Shown: positions 8,875 through 15,987 of the stretch, one piece after another
Layout of the letters: every line of letters begins with the position of its first letter
How positions within the stretch are numbered: position 1 is the first letter of the stretch
Assembly (NCBI GenBank): GCA_035604455.1
Contig: DATNIM010000044.1
Coordinates: forward strand, 1-35,007
Origin: AG25 sp035604455
GTDB lineage: Bacteria > Gemmatimonadota > Gemmatimonadetes > Gemmatimonadales > GWC2-71-9
Direction of reading: 5' to 3'
DNA length: 35,007 nucleotides
Notes under the pieces: generated by a model
What the model saw: only the letters and a program-made list of their open reading frames with translations
What the model was told of the DNA's origin: nothing
Database searches by the model: none
Position numbers and translations under genes: made by a program

Positions 8875-9785
8875 CAGGGAATCACCCGGCGCGCCCCCAC
8901 CCAGCGCGCCAGCCAGTAGGCGCCGTCCGGGTCGTGGGGATCGAGGAGCGACAGCTTGACCGCTTCGCCCGCGCTGTGAATGAACTTTCCCTCGCCCGCA
9001 TAGAGGCCCACGTGCGTGACCCCCGCGCCCCGCTCGGCGGAGAAGAGCAGAATGTCCCCGGGCCGGAGCGCTTCGACGACCGGTGTGACCTCGCTCCCGG
9101 CGTCCGCCTGTTCGCGCGCGCGGCGCGGCAGGCGAATGCCGTGCTCGCCGTAGGCGTATTGGACGAGCCCCGAGCAGTCGAAGCCGTTCGCCGCCGTCCC
9201 GCCCCACTCGTAGGGCCGGCCGAGCGCGCCGAGTGCCGTACGGACGATGTCCGCGGCGTCGCCCTCGACCGTGGCGGGGGGGGACACCGTCGCCACGGTT
9301 CTCGACCCGAATCCGATCGCGACCCCGACCAAGAGACCGAGGCCCGAGCGATCGGCACCGCGATGCCAGAAGCCGTTCGGGCCGCGGTCGTCGATCGCGT
9401 ACCGCACCTCGGCGCCCAAGGCGAGCCACGACAGCCGCCATTCGACGCCGCCGCCCGCGTTCCAGAGGATCGCGAGCGCGTCACCCGCGGTGTCGGTCGA
9501 GAGTCCGAGCGCCGCGCCGGCGACCGCATACGGATGGACGCCCGCTGCGCGGCGAAAGGCTTCGAACTCGTAGCCGGCTCCGTAAAACGCGCGGCGGCTG
9601 CCGAGCTCGTGATCGACCGCGATCGTGGCGACGACGCCGCGCATGAAGGCGCTCACGTCGGGAGCGCTGCGCCGGATTTCGTAGATCGTGGCGCCCGAAC
9701 CGCCGGCCCATGGCCCCACATGGGCCTCGAGCTCGTGCCCCTGGGCCGCAAGTACGGCGGGCAGAAGCACGAGCACGAATCGCAC
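8874..9785 (-). CDS. Secreted NlpC/P60 cysteine peptidase with N-terminal beta domain
   Basis: Likely a cell-wall peptidase cutting gamma-D-Glu-diamino-acid bonds in peptidoglycan stem peptides. The 303-residue protein has a signal peptide (MRFVLVLLPAVLAAQ). Residues ~17-165 are Gly/aromatic-rich strands (such as GAGYEFEAFRRAAG and WRLSWLALGAEVRYAIDD) that resemble a small outer-membrane beta-barrel. The NlpC/P60 domain covers ~175-303, with catalytic Cys204 in GFDCSGLVQYAYG, His258 in GVTHVGLYAG and His270 in FIHSAG. GTG at 9785 follows the stop of the preceding gene by 2 bases and exactly starts the signal peptide. Confidence 0.88.
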   Translation of the reverse strand: MRFVLVLLPAVLAAQGHELEAHVGPWAGGSGATIYEIRRSAPDVSAFMRGVVATIAVDHELGSRRAFYGAGYEFEAFRRAAGVHPYAVAGAALGLSTDTAGDALAILWNAGGGVEWRLSWLALGAEVRYAIDDRGPNGFWHRGADRSGLGLLVGVAIGFGSRTVATVSPPATVEGDAADIVRTALGALGRPYEWGGTAANGFDCSGLVQYAYGEHGIRLPRRAREQADAGSEVTPVVEALRPGDILLFSAERGAGVTHVGLYAGEGKFIHSAGEAVKLSLLDPHDPDGAYWLARWVGARRVIP

Positions 9786-9787
9786 GG

Positions 9788-10069
9788 TCAGTCGCTCGGC
9801 AGCGCCCGTTGGGCCTGGGAGGGCCGTGGGGCCATGTGGTGGGACAGGCGGTGCGGGAGCCGGCGCATGAAGCGGACCCAGAAGAAGAGCGACCCGAGCC
9901 CGGCGAGCGCGGCCGCGGCGACGGCGACGGCGAGCACGGTGAGCGGGCTCGCGAGATGCCGCGCGAACCGCGCGATGAGCCACAGGCCTGTGTAGGAAAC
10001 ACCCCACGCAACACCCGGGGTGAGGAGCCAGCCGAGAACGACGAGGAGGTGTGCGAGCCAGCGGGGCAC
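9788..10069 (-). CDS. Small membrane protein of unknown function
   Basis: A 93-residue protein with two or three predicted membrane helices: LAHLLVVLGWLLTPGVAWGV, a short segment around SYTGLWLIARF, and PLTVLAVAVAAAALAGLGSLFFWV. A basic, cytoplasmic-looking tail follows (RFMRRLPHRLSHHMAPRPS). GTG at 10069 is used; GGAGG is absent nearby. It is 10 bases after the preceding membrane protein gene and 2 bases before the NlpC/P60 gene, so all are probably one transcript. No family recognised. Confidence 0.65.
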   Translation of the reverse strand: MPRWLAHLLVVLGWLLTPGVAWGVSYTGLWLIARFARHLASPLTVLAVAVAAAALAGLGSLFFWVRFMRRLPHRLSHHMAPRPSQAQRALPSD

Positions 10070-10079
10070 GAGCCCCCTG

Positions 10080-10685
10080 CTACCGGCCGCGGACGATGGC
10101 GACCAGTGCGAAGGCGACGAGGCTCACCGCAAAGCCGAGGCCCGTGGCGACCGGAAGCGTCAGCGACGCCGCGCTCTCGGCGACCGCCGCGAGGGCGATG
10201 GCCGAGACCCACACGGGGCCCGCGGCCCGAACGAGCGTGGGGCTCTTCGCCGCGCTCGCGGCGGTGCGGACGCCGCCCATCCACGCGATGAAGGTGCCGA
10301 GCATCCACCAGACCGGCAGGTACCACCAGGACGACCCGCCACCGATCGCGTCCCACGTCCAGGGGTACGCCTTGAAGGGCCGCAACACGGCGATGTCGCA
10401 GATGGCAAACACGACAGTGCCCCACAACCCGGCCGCCGCCCCGGCCGCGATCCCCTCGAAGTTCCGCGCGACGCACCAGGTCGCCGGCAGGAAGGCGGCG
10501 ATGGTCCCGATCGCGAGCACGATGAGCGCCTCGATGCCCTGCGCGAGCAGGCCGTGGAGCGTCCGGGCCGCGATGATGTAGAGGACGACGCCACCCGCGC
10601 TCAGCAGCCCGACCTTGGTCCCGGCGCGGAGGATGGTGTGGAAATCGGCGCGATCGGGTGCGCCGGACGCCGCCGTGGCGGACAT
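10080..10685 (-). CDS. Integral membrane protein of unknown function
   Basis: A 201-residue protein with about six hydrophobic segments, including KVGLLSAGGVVLYIIAA, ALIVLAIGTIAAFLPATW, AAGLWGTVVFAICDIAVL, YLPVWWMLGTFIAWMGG, VWVSAIALAAVAESAASL and GFAVSLVAFALVAIV. A Trp-rich loop (YPWTWDAIGGGSSWWYLP) joins two of them. The ATG at 10685 has a Shine-Dalgarno (AAGGA). No family is recognised. A 47-base gap separates it from the prenyltransferase gene, and a possible promoter lies in that gap. Confidence 0.7.
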   Translation of the reverse strand: MSATAASGAPDRADFHTILRAGTKVGLLSAGGVVLYIIAARTLHGLLAQGIEALIVLAIGTIAAFLPATWCVARNFEGIAAGAAAGLWGTVVFAICDIAVLRPFKAYPWTWDAIGGGSSWWYLPVWWMLGTFIAWMGGVRTAASAAKSPTLVRAAGPVWVSAIALAAVAESAASLTLPVATGLGFAVSLVAFALVAIVRGR

Positions 10686-10715
10686 GTGGTTCCTTCGGGT
10701 ACGGGGACGGGCGGA

Positions 10716-10743
10716 AATCTATCCCGCGCGGCTCAGCCGGCAA
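10716..10743 (-). promoter_or_regulatory. Possible internal promoter before the 10685 gene
   Basis: Minus-strand TTGCCG (10738-10743), 16 bases, TAGATT (10716-10721). The -35 overlaps the end of the UbiA gene. Matches are 4 of 6 in each box, so this is moderate evidence. It would give the downstream four-gene group its own transcript. Confidence 0.35.
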
Positions 10744-11650
10744 ACACCAAAAGCACGGCGACGTCGGTGAGCGCCCACGCCACGAGCGCCCGGTACATCC
10801 CCTGCTGATGCCGCCCCGGGGGCCAGGCTGCCCCACCCCACCACCAAGGCACGAGCACAATACCCCACACCACGGCTGGCAAAATCAGGGTCAGGCCCAG
10901 CCCCCGATGGCCGAGCGCCGCGGCCCACCCAAAGACGCCGAAGGCCGCGGCCGTGCAGACGAGTGCCACCGTCATGCTGGCCCTCACGCCGATCGCGAGC
11001 GCGAGCGTGCGGTCCCCGCGGCGCCGGTCCTCGTCCATCTGATACAGTTGCGTCAGCGGGTAGAGACCCGCGAAGAGTGGACAAAAGCCGCAGAGGACGA
11101 GTGCCGCTGGGAGATCGAGTGCCCTGCCCGTCGCCGCCCAGAGCGCGAGCGGCGTCAGCGTCCCGAATCCCCACATGTTGATGAGCCAGTCCACCCCGGC
11201 CACGGCCTTGAGCCGGGCGGGAGGTGCGGAGTAGAGCACGGAGAGCGCCAGGCAGACGGCGTAGTCCACGCGGAACAGCACGGGCAGGAACCAACTGAGG
11301 ACCTGTCCCAGGACGAGGAGCGCGATACTGAACGCGAGCAGGTGTCGTGGCGGCGGAGGGGGTGCCGTGAGGTATCCGACGTCGCCCTCGTCCTTGTCGA
11401 ACGCGCTGTTGAACGCGAGCGTACCGCCGTTGAGACACACGACCCAAATCGCGAGTCCGAGCGCGGCGGGACCGAGCGCCGTGCCCCGCAGGAGTCCTCC
11501 CCACCCGACGGCGAGCACCCACCCGAGCGCGGTATGGCCCGCCATGATCGGCCATTCGGCGGGTCGCAGGTACAAGAGGTAGGAGAACGTCTCGCCGGGC
11601 AGGACCCGGTAGCCGATCCGTCGCCACCCGTTGGCGCGGGCGCCCGTCAC
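10733..11650 (-). CDS. UbiA-family prenyltransferase
   Basis: An integral membrane enzyme that transfers a prenyl chain to an acceptor, in the family making menaquinone, ubiquinone, haem O, chlorophyll and tocopherol-type products. The 305-residue protein has about eight membrane segments and both Asp-rich motifs: NSAFDKDEGD (81-90), which binds the Mg-diphosphate, and YQMDEDRRRGD in the second half. The local K-x-x-x-G tail around RTLALAIGVRAS is also typical. Acceptor specificity cannot be read; no quinone or haem genes are next to it. GTG at 11650 overlaps the coaX stop by 4 bases. Confidence 0.85.
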   Translation of the reverse strand: MTGARANGWRRIGYRVLPGETFSYLLYLRPAEWPIMAGHTALGWVLAVGWGGLLRGTALGPAALGLAIWVVCLNGGTLAFNSAFDKDEGDVGYLTAPPPPPRHLLAFSIALLVLGQVLSWFLPVLFRVDYAVCLALSVLYSAPPARLKAVAGVDWLINMWGFGTLTPLALWAATGRALDLPAALVLCGFCPLFAGLYPLTQLYQMDEDRRRGDRTLALAIGVRASMTVALVCTAAAFGVFGWAAALGHRGLGLTLILPAVVWGIVLVPWWWGGAAWPPGRHQQGMYRALVAWALTDVAVLLVFAG

Positions 11651-12414
11651 CAGGTGAGGCCGATCGCGGTCGCGGCGAGCCTGAGCCCGGTGAGGGTGAG
11701 GTCGGGATGGACCGACTCGAGCTCGCGGGTGAGCGGAGCCACGAGCGAGGCGAGGCCACCCGTGGCGATCGTCTGGGGCCGGCCGCCGGGCCACTCCGCG
11801 CGGATCCGGCGCACGAGCCCGTCGACCGCGTCGGCCGTACCCCACAGCACGCCCGCGCGAATGCAGTCCTCGGTCCGCCGCCCGATCGCGCGCGCAGGCA
11901 CCGTGAGCTCCGTGGCCGGAAGCTTCGCGGTCCGGCGCACGAGCGTATCGGACGCCGTGCGCACCCCGGGCATGATGATCCCCCCGATGAACCGCCCCTC
12001 GGCCGTGATGCAATCGAACGTGGTCGCCGTGCCGAAGTCCACGACGATCGTGTCCTGGTGAAAGAGCTGCGAGGCCGCGAGTGTGTTGAGAATGCGGTCC
12101 GTGCCGACGGTCAGCGGCTCGTCCACATCGAGGGTGATCGGAAGCGGGGAGCGGGCATCGATCACGCGGGCGCGCACGGAGACCGCGCGTTCGACCGCGT
12201 CGGTCACGGTCTCGGTGACCGGCGGGACCACGGACCCGATGACCGCCGCACGCACGGCGCTGCGTGCGGCGCCGAGCGCGGCGCCGATCGCCACCGCCCA
12301 CTCATCGGGGGTTCGCGCGGAGGTCGTCGTGAGTCGCCAGTGCCCGGCGAGTCGATCGCCCTCGAAGAGACCGAGCGTCGTTTCGGTGTTGCCGATATCC
12401 AGGGCGAGGAGCAT
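11647..12414 (-). CDS. coaX: Type III pantothenate kinase
   Basis: First step of CoA synthesis: phosphorylates pantothenate with ATP. The 255-residue protein shows the ASKHA-fold signatures of this class: LALDIGNTETTLGLF at the N-terminus (phosphate 1 motif), VGTDRILNTLAA (pantothenate/phosphate site), VVDFGTATTFDCI (second Asp motif) and GGIIMPGVRTASDTL. Type III enzymes resist feedback by CoA and need a monovalent cation, by family knowledge. ATG at 12414 lies 7 bases after the birA stop. The birA-coaX pairing is common in bacteria. Confidence 0.95.
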   Translation of the reverse strand: MLLALDIGNTETTLGLFEGDRLAGHWRLTTTSARTPDEWAVAIGAALGAARSAVRAAVIGSVVPPVTETVTDAVERAVSVRARVIDARSPLPITLDVDEPLTVGTDRILNTLAASQLFHQDTIVVDFGTATTFDCITAEGRFIGGIIMPGVRTASDTLVRRTAKLPATELTVPARAIGRRTEDCIRAGVLWGTADAVDGLVRRIRAEWPGGRPQTIATGGLASLVAPLTRELESVHPDLTLTGLRLAATAIGLTW

Positions 12415-12421
12415 TGGGCCG

Positions 12422-13234
12422 CTAAGCTAGAGAGCGTGCCGATGGGTGGCTACCGTCGGCCGCGAGGGTGACGTGACCGTCCGTGACCGGGACCGCGCGC
12501 GTGCCTTGCGCAACCAGGAGTGCACCGTCGGGCCTCACCCCGGCGGCGCAGCCCGAGACCGGCGCGGCGAGCATCCGCCCCCGCAGCCAATCGCGGGCTC
12601 CGAAGGCCGCGCACTCGCCCGCATCAAGCAGCGGACCACCCCGCCCGATCGACGCGAGCGCCGGAACCAACCGGTCGAGCACCCCCATCCGGCCGATGGC
12701 GGGGGCGAACTCCCCGAGCGCCGCCGCTTGGCCGGTGAGCGCGGAGGGGATCTCGTTCACGACATTGACCCCGATGCCCAGGCCGAGCCACGCGAGCACA
12801 CGGCCCTTCGAGCGCGCTTCGCAGAGAATCCCGGCGACTTTCCGATCGGCCACCAGCACATCGTTCGGCCACTTGATGCGGGCGTGAGGTTCGCAGAGCA
12901 GCTCGTCCACCACGTCCGCCACGATCAGTCCCGCTCGGATCGACAGCACGCGAACGTCGGATGGCACGTTCGGCCGGAACAGCATTCCGAGCCAGACGCC
13001 GCCCCATGGCGAGTGCCACACCCGTCCGTCGCGCCCCCGGCCCGCGGTCTGCTCTTCGACGACGACGCACGTGCGGTCCGGAGCTCCGGCCAACCCGAGC
13101 TCGTGGACGACGTCGAGGGCCGAGGCATGCTGCGAGAGAAGCTCGGCTTGCGGCACTCCCCACCGCGCGGCAAGCCGGTGGGCGGGGACGCCATCGAGGG
13201 TGCGGTGGCGGGTGCGCGCGGTGGGGGTTGTCAC
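12422..13234 (-). CDS. birA: Biotin--[acetyl-CoA-carboxylase] ligase
   Basis: Activates biotin as biotinyl-5'-AMP and attaches it to the biotin carrier protein of acetyl-CoA carboxylase. The 270-residue protein carries the biotin/ATP loop AGRGRDGRVWHSPWGGVW and the core KWPNDVLVADRKVAGIL, followed by GLGIGVNV. A C-terminal SH3-like domain covers the last ~50 residues. There is no N-terminal winged-helix domain, so it should be a ligase only and not a repressor of biotin genes. GTG at 13234 overlaps the stop of the preceding membrane protein gene (GTGA). Confidence 0.93.
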   Translation of the reverse strand: MTTPTARTRHRTLDGVPAHRLAARWGVPQAELLSQHASALDVVHELGLAGAPDRTCVVVEEQTAGRGRDGRVWHSPWGGVWLGMLFRPNVPSDVRVLSIRAGLIVADVVDELLCEPHARIKWPNDVLVADRKVAGILCEARSKGRVLAWLGLGIGVNVVNEIPSALTGQAAALGEFAPAIGRMGVLDRLVPALASIGRGGPLLDAGECAAFGARDWLRGRMLAAPVSGCAAGVRPDGALLVAQGTRAVPVTDGHVTLAADGSHPSARSLA

Positions 13235-13902
13235 AGCACGCGTCCGACGACGAGCGCGAGGACACAGACGCCGATAGCGATGTTGACGAGCCCCTTGAGT
13301 TGGTCGAGTCGACCGACGAGGAGCCGCGTCGCCACGATGAGCAGGGCGAGGTCGGCGAAGAGCACGGTCAGATAGTAGTAGCCCGAATAGGCGTGACCCG
13401 GCAGGAGCAGGCTTGCGGGAACGAACGCGAGCGCGAGCGCCGCGGGGATCCACGGACTGCGCGCCTCGTGTGGGCTTGGCAGGAGGGTCCCGACTGCGAA
13501 TAACCAGGCCGTGAACGCCCACGGCAGGACGCCCTCGGCCGGCCGGCCGGCGGCGAGCGCGCCGTAGTAGAGAGGGGCGCCGCAGGCGAGGGGGCGGAAC
13601 AGTCGCCCGAGCGTCGCTCGGCGTCCCGCAATCACCCCGACGATGGAGAACAGGACGCCCGCCGCGACGGCCGCGCCGCCGACCAGCATGGCGGCGCCCA
13701 TGCCCACCACCGCGCCCGCGTAGACGGTCCCTCCAACCCGAGGCCCAGCCGGCGCCGTCAGAGCCGACACCGCGACTCCGAACCCGAGGCTTGCCAGCAC
13801 GGCCCACCCGGCGAGCGCGGGCTCGGGGCAGCGGCAGGCGATGAGCGCGCCCGCGAGCACTCCCAGCCCGACGCCTGCGACGCCCGGGATCCGCTCACCC
13901 AC
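13231..13902 (-). CDS. Multi-spanning membrane protein, possibly UbiA-like without Asp motifs
   Basis: A 223-residue protein with about seven or eight hydrophobic helices. The spacing of helices, the mid-protein LGRLFRPLACGAPLYYGALAAG and the C-terminal RLDQLKGLVNIAIGVCVLALVVGRVL loosely recall UbiA prenyltransferases. However, neither Asp-rich motif (NxxxDxxxD or DxxxD) is present, so catalysis of that kind is not expected. GTG at 13902 overlaps the end of bshA by 8 bases and begins just before the first helix; longer reading into bshA gives a Cys/Arg-rich, non-hydrophobic N-terminus. Function unknown. Confidence 0.6.
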   Translation of the reverse strand: MGERIPGVAGVGLGVLAGALIACRCPEPALAGWAVLASLGFGVAVSALTAPAGPRVGGTVYAGAVVGMGAAMLVGGAAVAAGVLFSIVGVIAGRRATLGRLFRPLACGAPLYYGALAAGRPAEGVLPWAFTAWLFAVGTLLPSPHEARSPWIPAALALAFVPASLLLPGHAYSGYYYLTVLFADLALLIVATRLLVGRLDQLKGLVNIAIGVCVLALVVGRVL

Positions 13903-15013
13903 GCAACACCTCTTCGTAGAGCCGCTCGTACAGCGGCACCACACGTTCGGCGGAAAAGAGCTGCGCGCGCGCCGCGGCGGAGGCACTCATCCGGGCGTGG
14001 CGAGCGGGATCGGTGAGGATCGCCACCGCCTCCTTGACCATCGCATCGATCGCGCCGGGGGGCGCGAGAAAGCCCGATTGGCCCTGCTCTACGACCTCAG
14101 GGAGACCGCCCACATCCGAGGCGATCACGGGGATTCCGCAGGCCATGGCCTCGAGTGCGGCGAGCCCGAAGGACTCGGTTTCTGAGGGAAGGAGAAAGAG
14201 GTCTGCGCCGCGCAGGATCTCGGGCACCTCATTCACCTTGCCGAGAAACCGGACGTCCCCGCCCAGTGCGAAGCGATCGGCCTCTTGCTCGGCCGCGTCC
14301 CGGTCGGGGCCGTCGCCCGCGAGGATGAGCGTCGCCGGCACCGCAGCACGCACGCCGGCGAAGATCCGGACGACGTCGCGGACGCGCTTCACCGGTCGGA
14401 AGTTCGAGACGTGGACCAGGACTTTGTGCCCGGGCGGCGCGATCGACTCCCGCCCGGCGGTCGGTGGGTGGTATTCCGCGAGAGAGACGAAATTGGGAAT
14501 CACCCGCACGTCACAGCCACCACACCCGAAGGCGTCGTACGTCTCTTCGCGCAGGTAGCTCGATACCGCGGTGACGGCGTCGGACTGTTCGATCGAGAAC
14601 TTGGTGAGCGTGAAGTAGGACGGGTCCTGCCCCACAAGCGTGATGTCGGTGCCGTGCAGCGTCGTGATGACTTTCAGGTCCCGCTCCGGCTTGAGCATCT
14701 GCTTGGCCAGCCACGCGCTCGCGGCGTGCGGGATGGCATAGTGCGCATGCATGATCTCGAGCCCCTCGCGCAGCGCGACCTCGTGCTGCTTGACGGCGAG
14801 CGCGAGCGCGTACGGAGAGTGCTCGAAGAGCGGGTACTCGGCCGTGACGACTTCGTGAAACGTGACCCGCTCGTTGAAACCGCGCAGTCGGAACGGGCTC
14901 GCGTAGGACAGGAAGTGCACCTCGTGCCCGCGGCGGGCGAGCTCCAACCCCAGCTCGGTGGCGACGGCGCCCGACCCACCGTAGGTGGGGTAGCACGTGA
15001 TGCCGATTCTCAC
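13895..15013 (-). CDS. bshA: N-acetyl-alpha-D-glucosaminyl L-malate synthase BshA
   Basis: First enzyme of bacillithiol synthesis: joins UDP-GlcNAc and L-malate to give GlcNAc-malate. The 372-residue GT4-type glycosyltransferase has the BshA-typical N-terminus RIGITCYPTYGGSGAVATE, then HAHYAIPHA, TLHGTDITLVG, the nucleotide-sugar region VSNFRPVKR and LILAGDGPDR, and the donor-binding ETESFGLAALEAMACG. It implies that the organism uses bacillithiol as a low-molecular-weight thiol; bshB and bshC are not in the window. The GTG start overlaps the miaA stop by 4 bases. Confidence 0.92.
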   Translation of the reverse strand: MRIGITCYPTYGGSGAVATELGLELARRGHEVHFLSYASPFRLRGFNERVTFHEVVTAEYPLFEHSPYALALAVKQHEVALREGLEIMHAHYAIPHAASAWLAKQMLKPERDLKVITTLHGTDITLVGQDPSYFTLTKFSIEQSDAVTAVSSYLREETYDAFGCGGCDVRVIPNFVSLAEYHPPTAGRESIAPPGHKVLVHVSNFRPVKRVRDVVRIFAGVRAAVPATLILAGDGPDRDAAEQEADRFALGGDVRFLGKVNEVPEILRGADLFLLPSETESFGLAALEAMACGIPVIASDVGGLPEVVEQGQSGFLAPPGAIDAMVKEAVAILTDPARHARMSASAAARAQLFSAERVVPLYERLYEEVLRG

Positions 15014-15987
15014 GAGGCGTGCGCTCGGTTACCGGGCGGCGAGGGGTTGGCGCGAGGCCAGCGCGTCAGGATGCGCGCGGCGAGCGCGGCCGGCGGCTCG
15101 GCCGCGTCGAGGACCCAGACCGGTTCGAGCTCGGGGCCGGTACGAAGCTGGTGCCGAAACCACGTGTCCTGTCGTTTCGCGTAGCGCCTGGTGGCCGTGA
15201 CGATCGCGTCGCGCAGCCCCGAGCGGGGCAATTCGCCCGCGAGCATTGTGAGGACCTCCCGATAACCCACGCCATCGAGGCCCGGCGCCGTCGGCGGCAC
15301 GCCGGTCTCGAGCGCTCGTTCGACCTCGGACACGAGCCCGGCGGCAAGCATTGCGTCGACCCGATCCGTCAAACGGCGTGTGAGGGCCTCGCGCGGCAAC
15401 GTGAGGTGAATGTACCACGGGTGCATCAGGCCGGACGCGCGGGCCTCGCGTTGCCACCAGGAGAGCGGTCGCCCGGTCAGGAGCGCCACCTCGATCGCAC
15501 GCACCGCGCGCTGTCGACCGCCGCCGGCGAAGCGCCGGTCGAGCCGCGTGGCCCAGTGCGCGACGCGCGGGGAATCGAGGCGCGCCGCCCAAGCGCGGAC
15601 GCGCTCCCGCTCCTGCAGATCGAGAGGCGGCTCGCGGAACAGCCCGTCGGCGAGGGCACGGATGTAGAACCCGCTGCCCCCCACGACCAGCGGCTCACGG
15701 CCGAGGGCGTCGATCGCGGCGAGCCATCGGGCGGCGTCCCGGGCGAACCGCCCGGCGCTGTAGCGCTCACCCGGATCGATCAAGTCGAGCCCGAAGTGCG
15801 GCACGCGGGCCTGAAGCGCGGCATCGGGTTTCGCCGTGCCGATGTCCAGGCTGCGGTAGACCTGGCGGGCGTCGGCCGAGATCACGCCGATCGGAACGCT
15901 GGCAGCGAGCTCCGCCGCGACTGCCGTTTTCCCCACCCCGGTCGCGCCGACGAGGACGGCGACGACCGGTCGCTCAGCGACGCCCAA
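15010..15987 (-). CDS. miaA: tRNA dimethylallyltransferase
   Basis: Adds dimethylallyl to A37 of tRNAs reading codons that begin with U, the first step to i6A/ms2i6A. The 325-residue protein has P-loop GATGVGKT (14-21), SADARQVYRSLDIGTAKP, PHFGLDLIDPGERYSAGRF, LVVGGSGFYIRALADGLF and the C-terminal GVGYREVL and TRRYAKRQDTWFR. All are standard for MiaA. The only usable in-frame start is TTG at 15987, which overlaps the last 14 bases of mutL. The mutL-miaA pairing is widespread in bacteria. Confidence 0.96.
   Translation of the reverse strand: MGVAERPVVAVLVGATGVGKTAVAAELAASVPIGVISADARQVYRSLDIGTAKPDAALQARVPHFGLDLIDPGERYSAGRFARDAARWLAAIDALGREPLVVGGSGFYIRALADGLFREPPLDLQERERVRAWAARLDSPRVAHWATRLDRRFAGGGRQRAVRAIEVALLTGRPLSWWQREARASGLMHPWYIHLTLPREALTRRLTDRVDAMLAAGLVSEVERALETGVPPTAPGLDGVGYREVLTMLAGELPRSGLRDAIVTATRRYAKRQDTWFRHQLRTGPELEPVWVLDAAEPPAALAARILTRWPRANPSPPGNRAHAS

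Noticed and set aside
9481..10860. 459-residue minus-strand open frame spanning several membrane-protein genes
   Set aside because: It runs out of frame across several well-defined membrane-protein genes and its translation is Arg/Gly/Ser-rich without hydrophobic segments.
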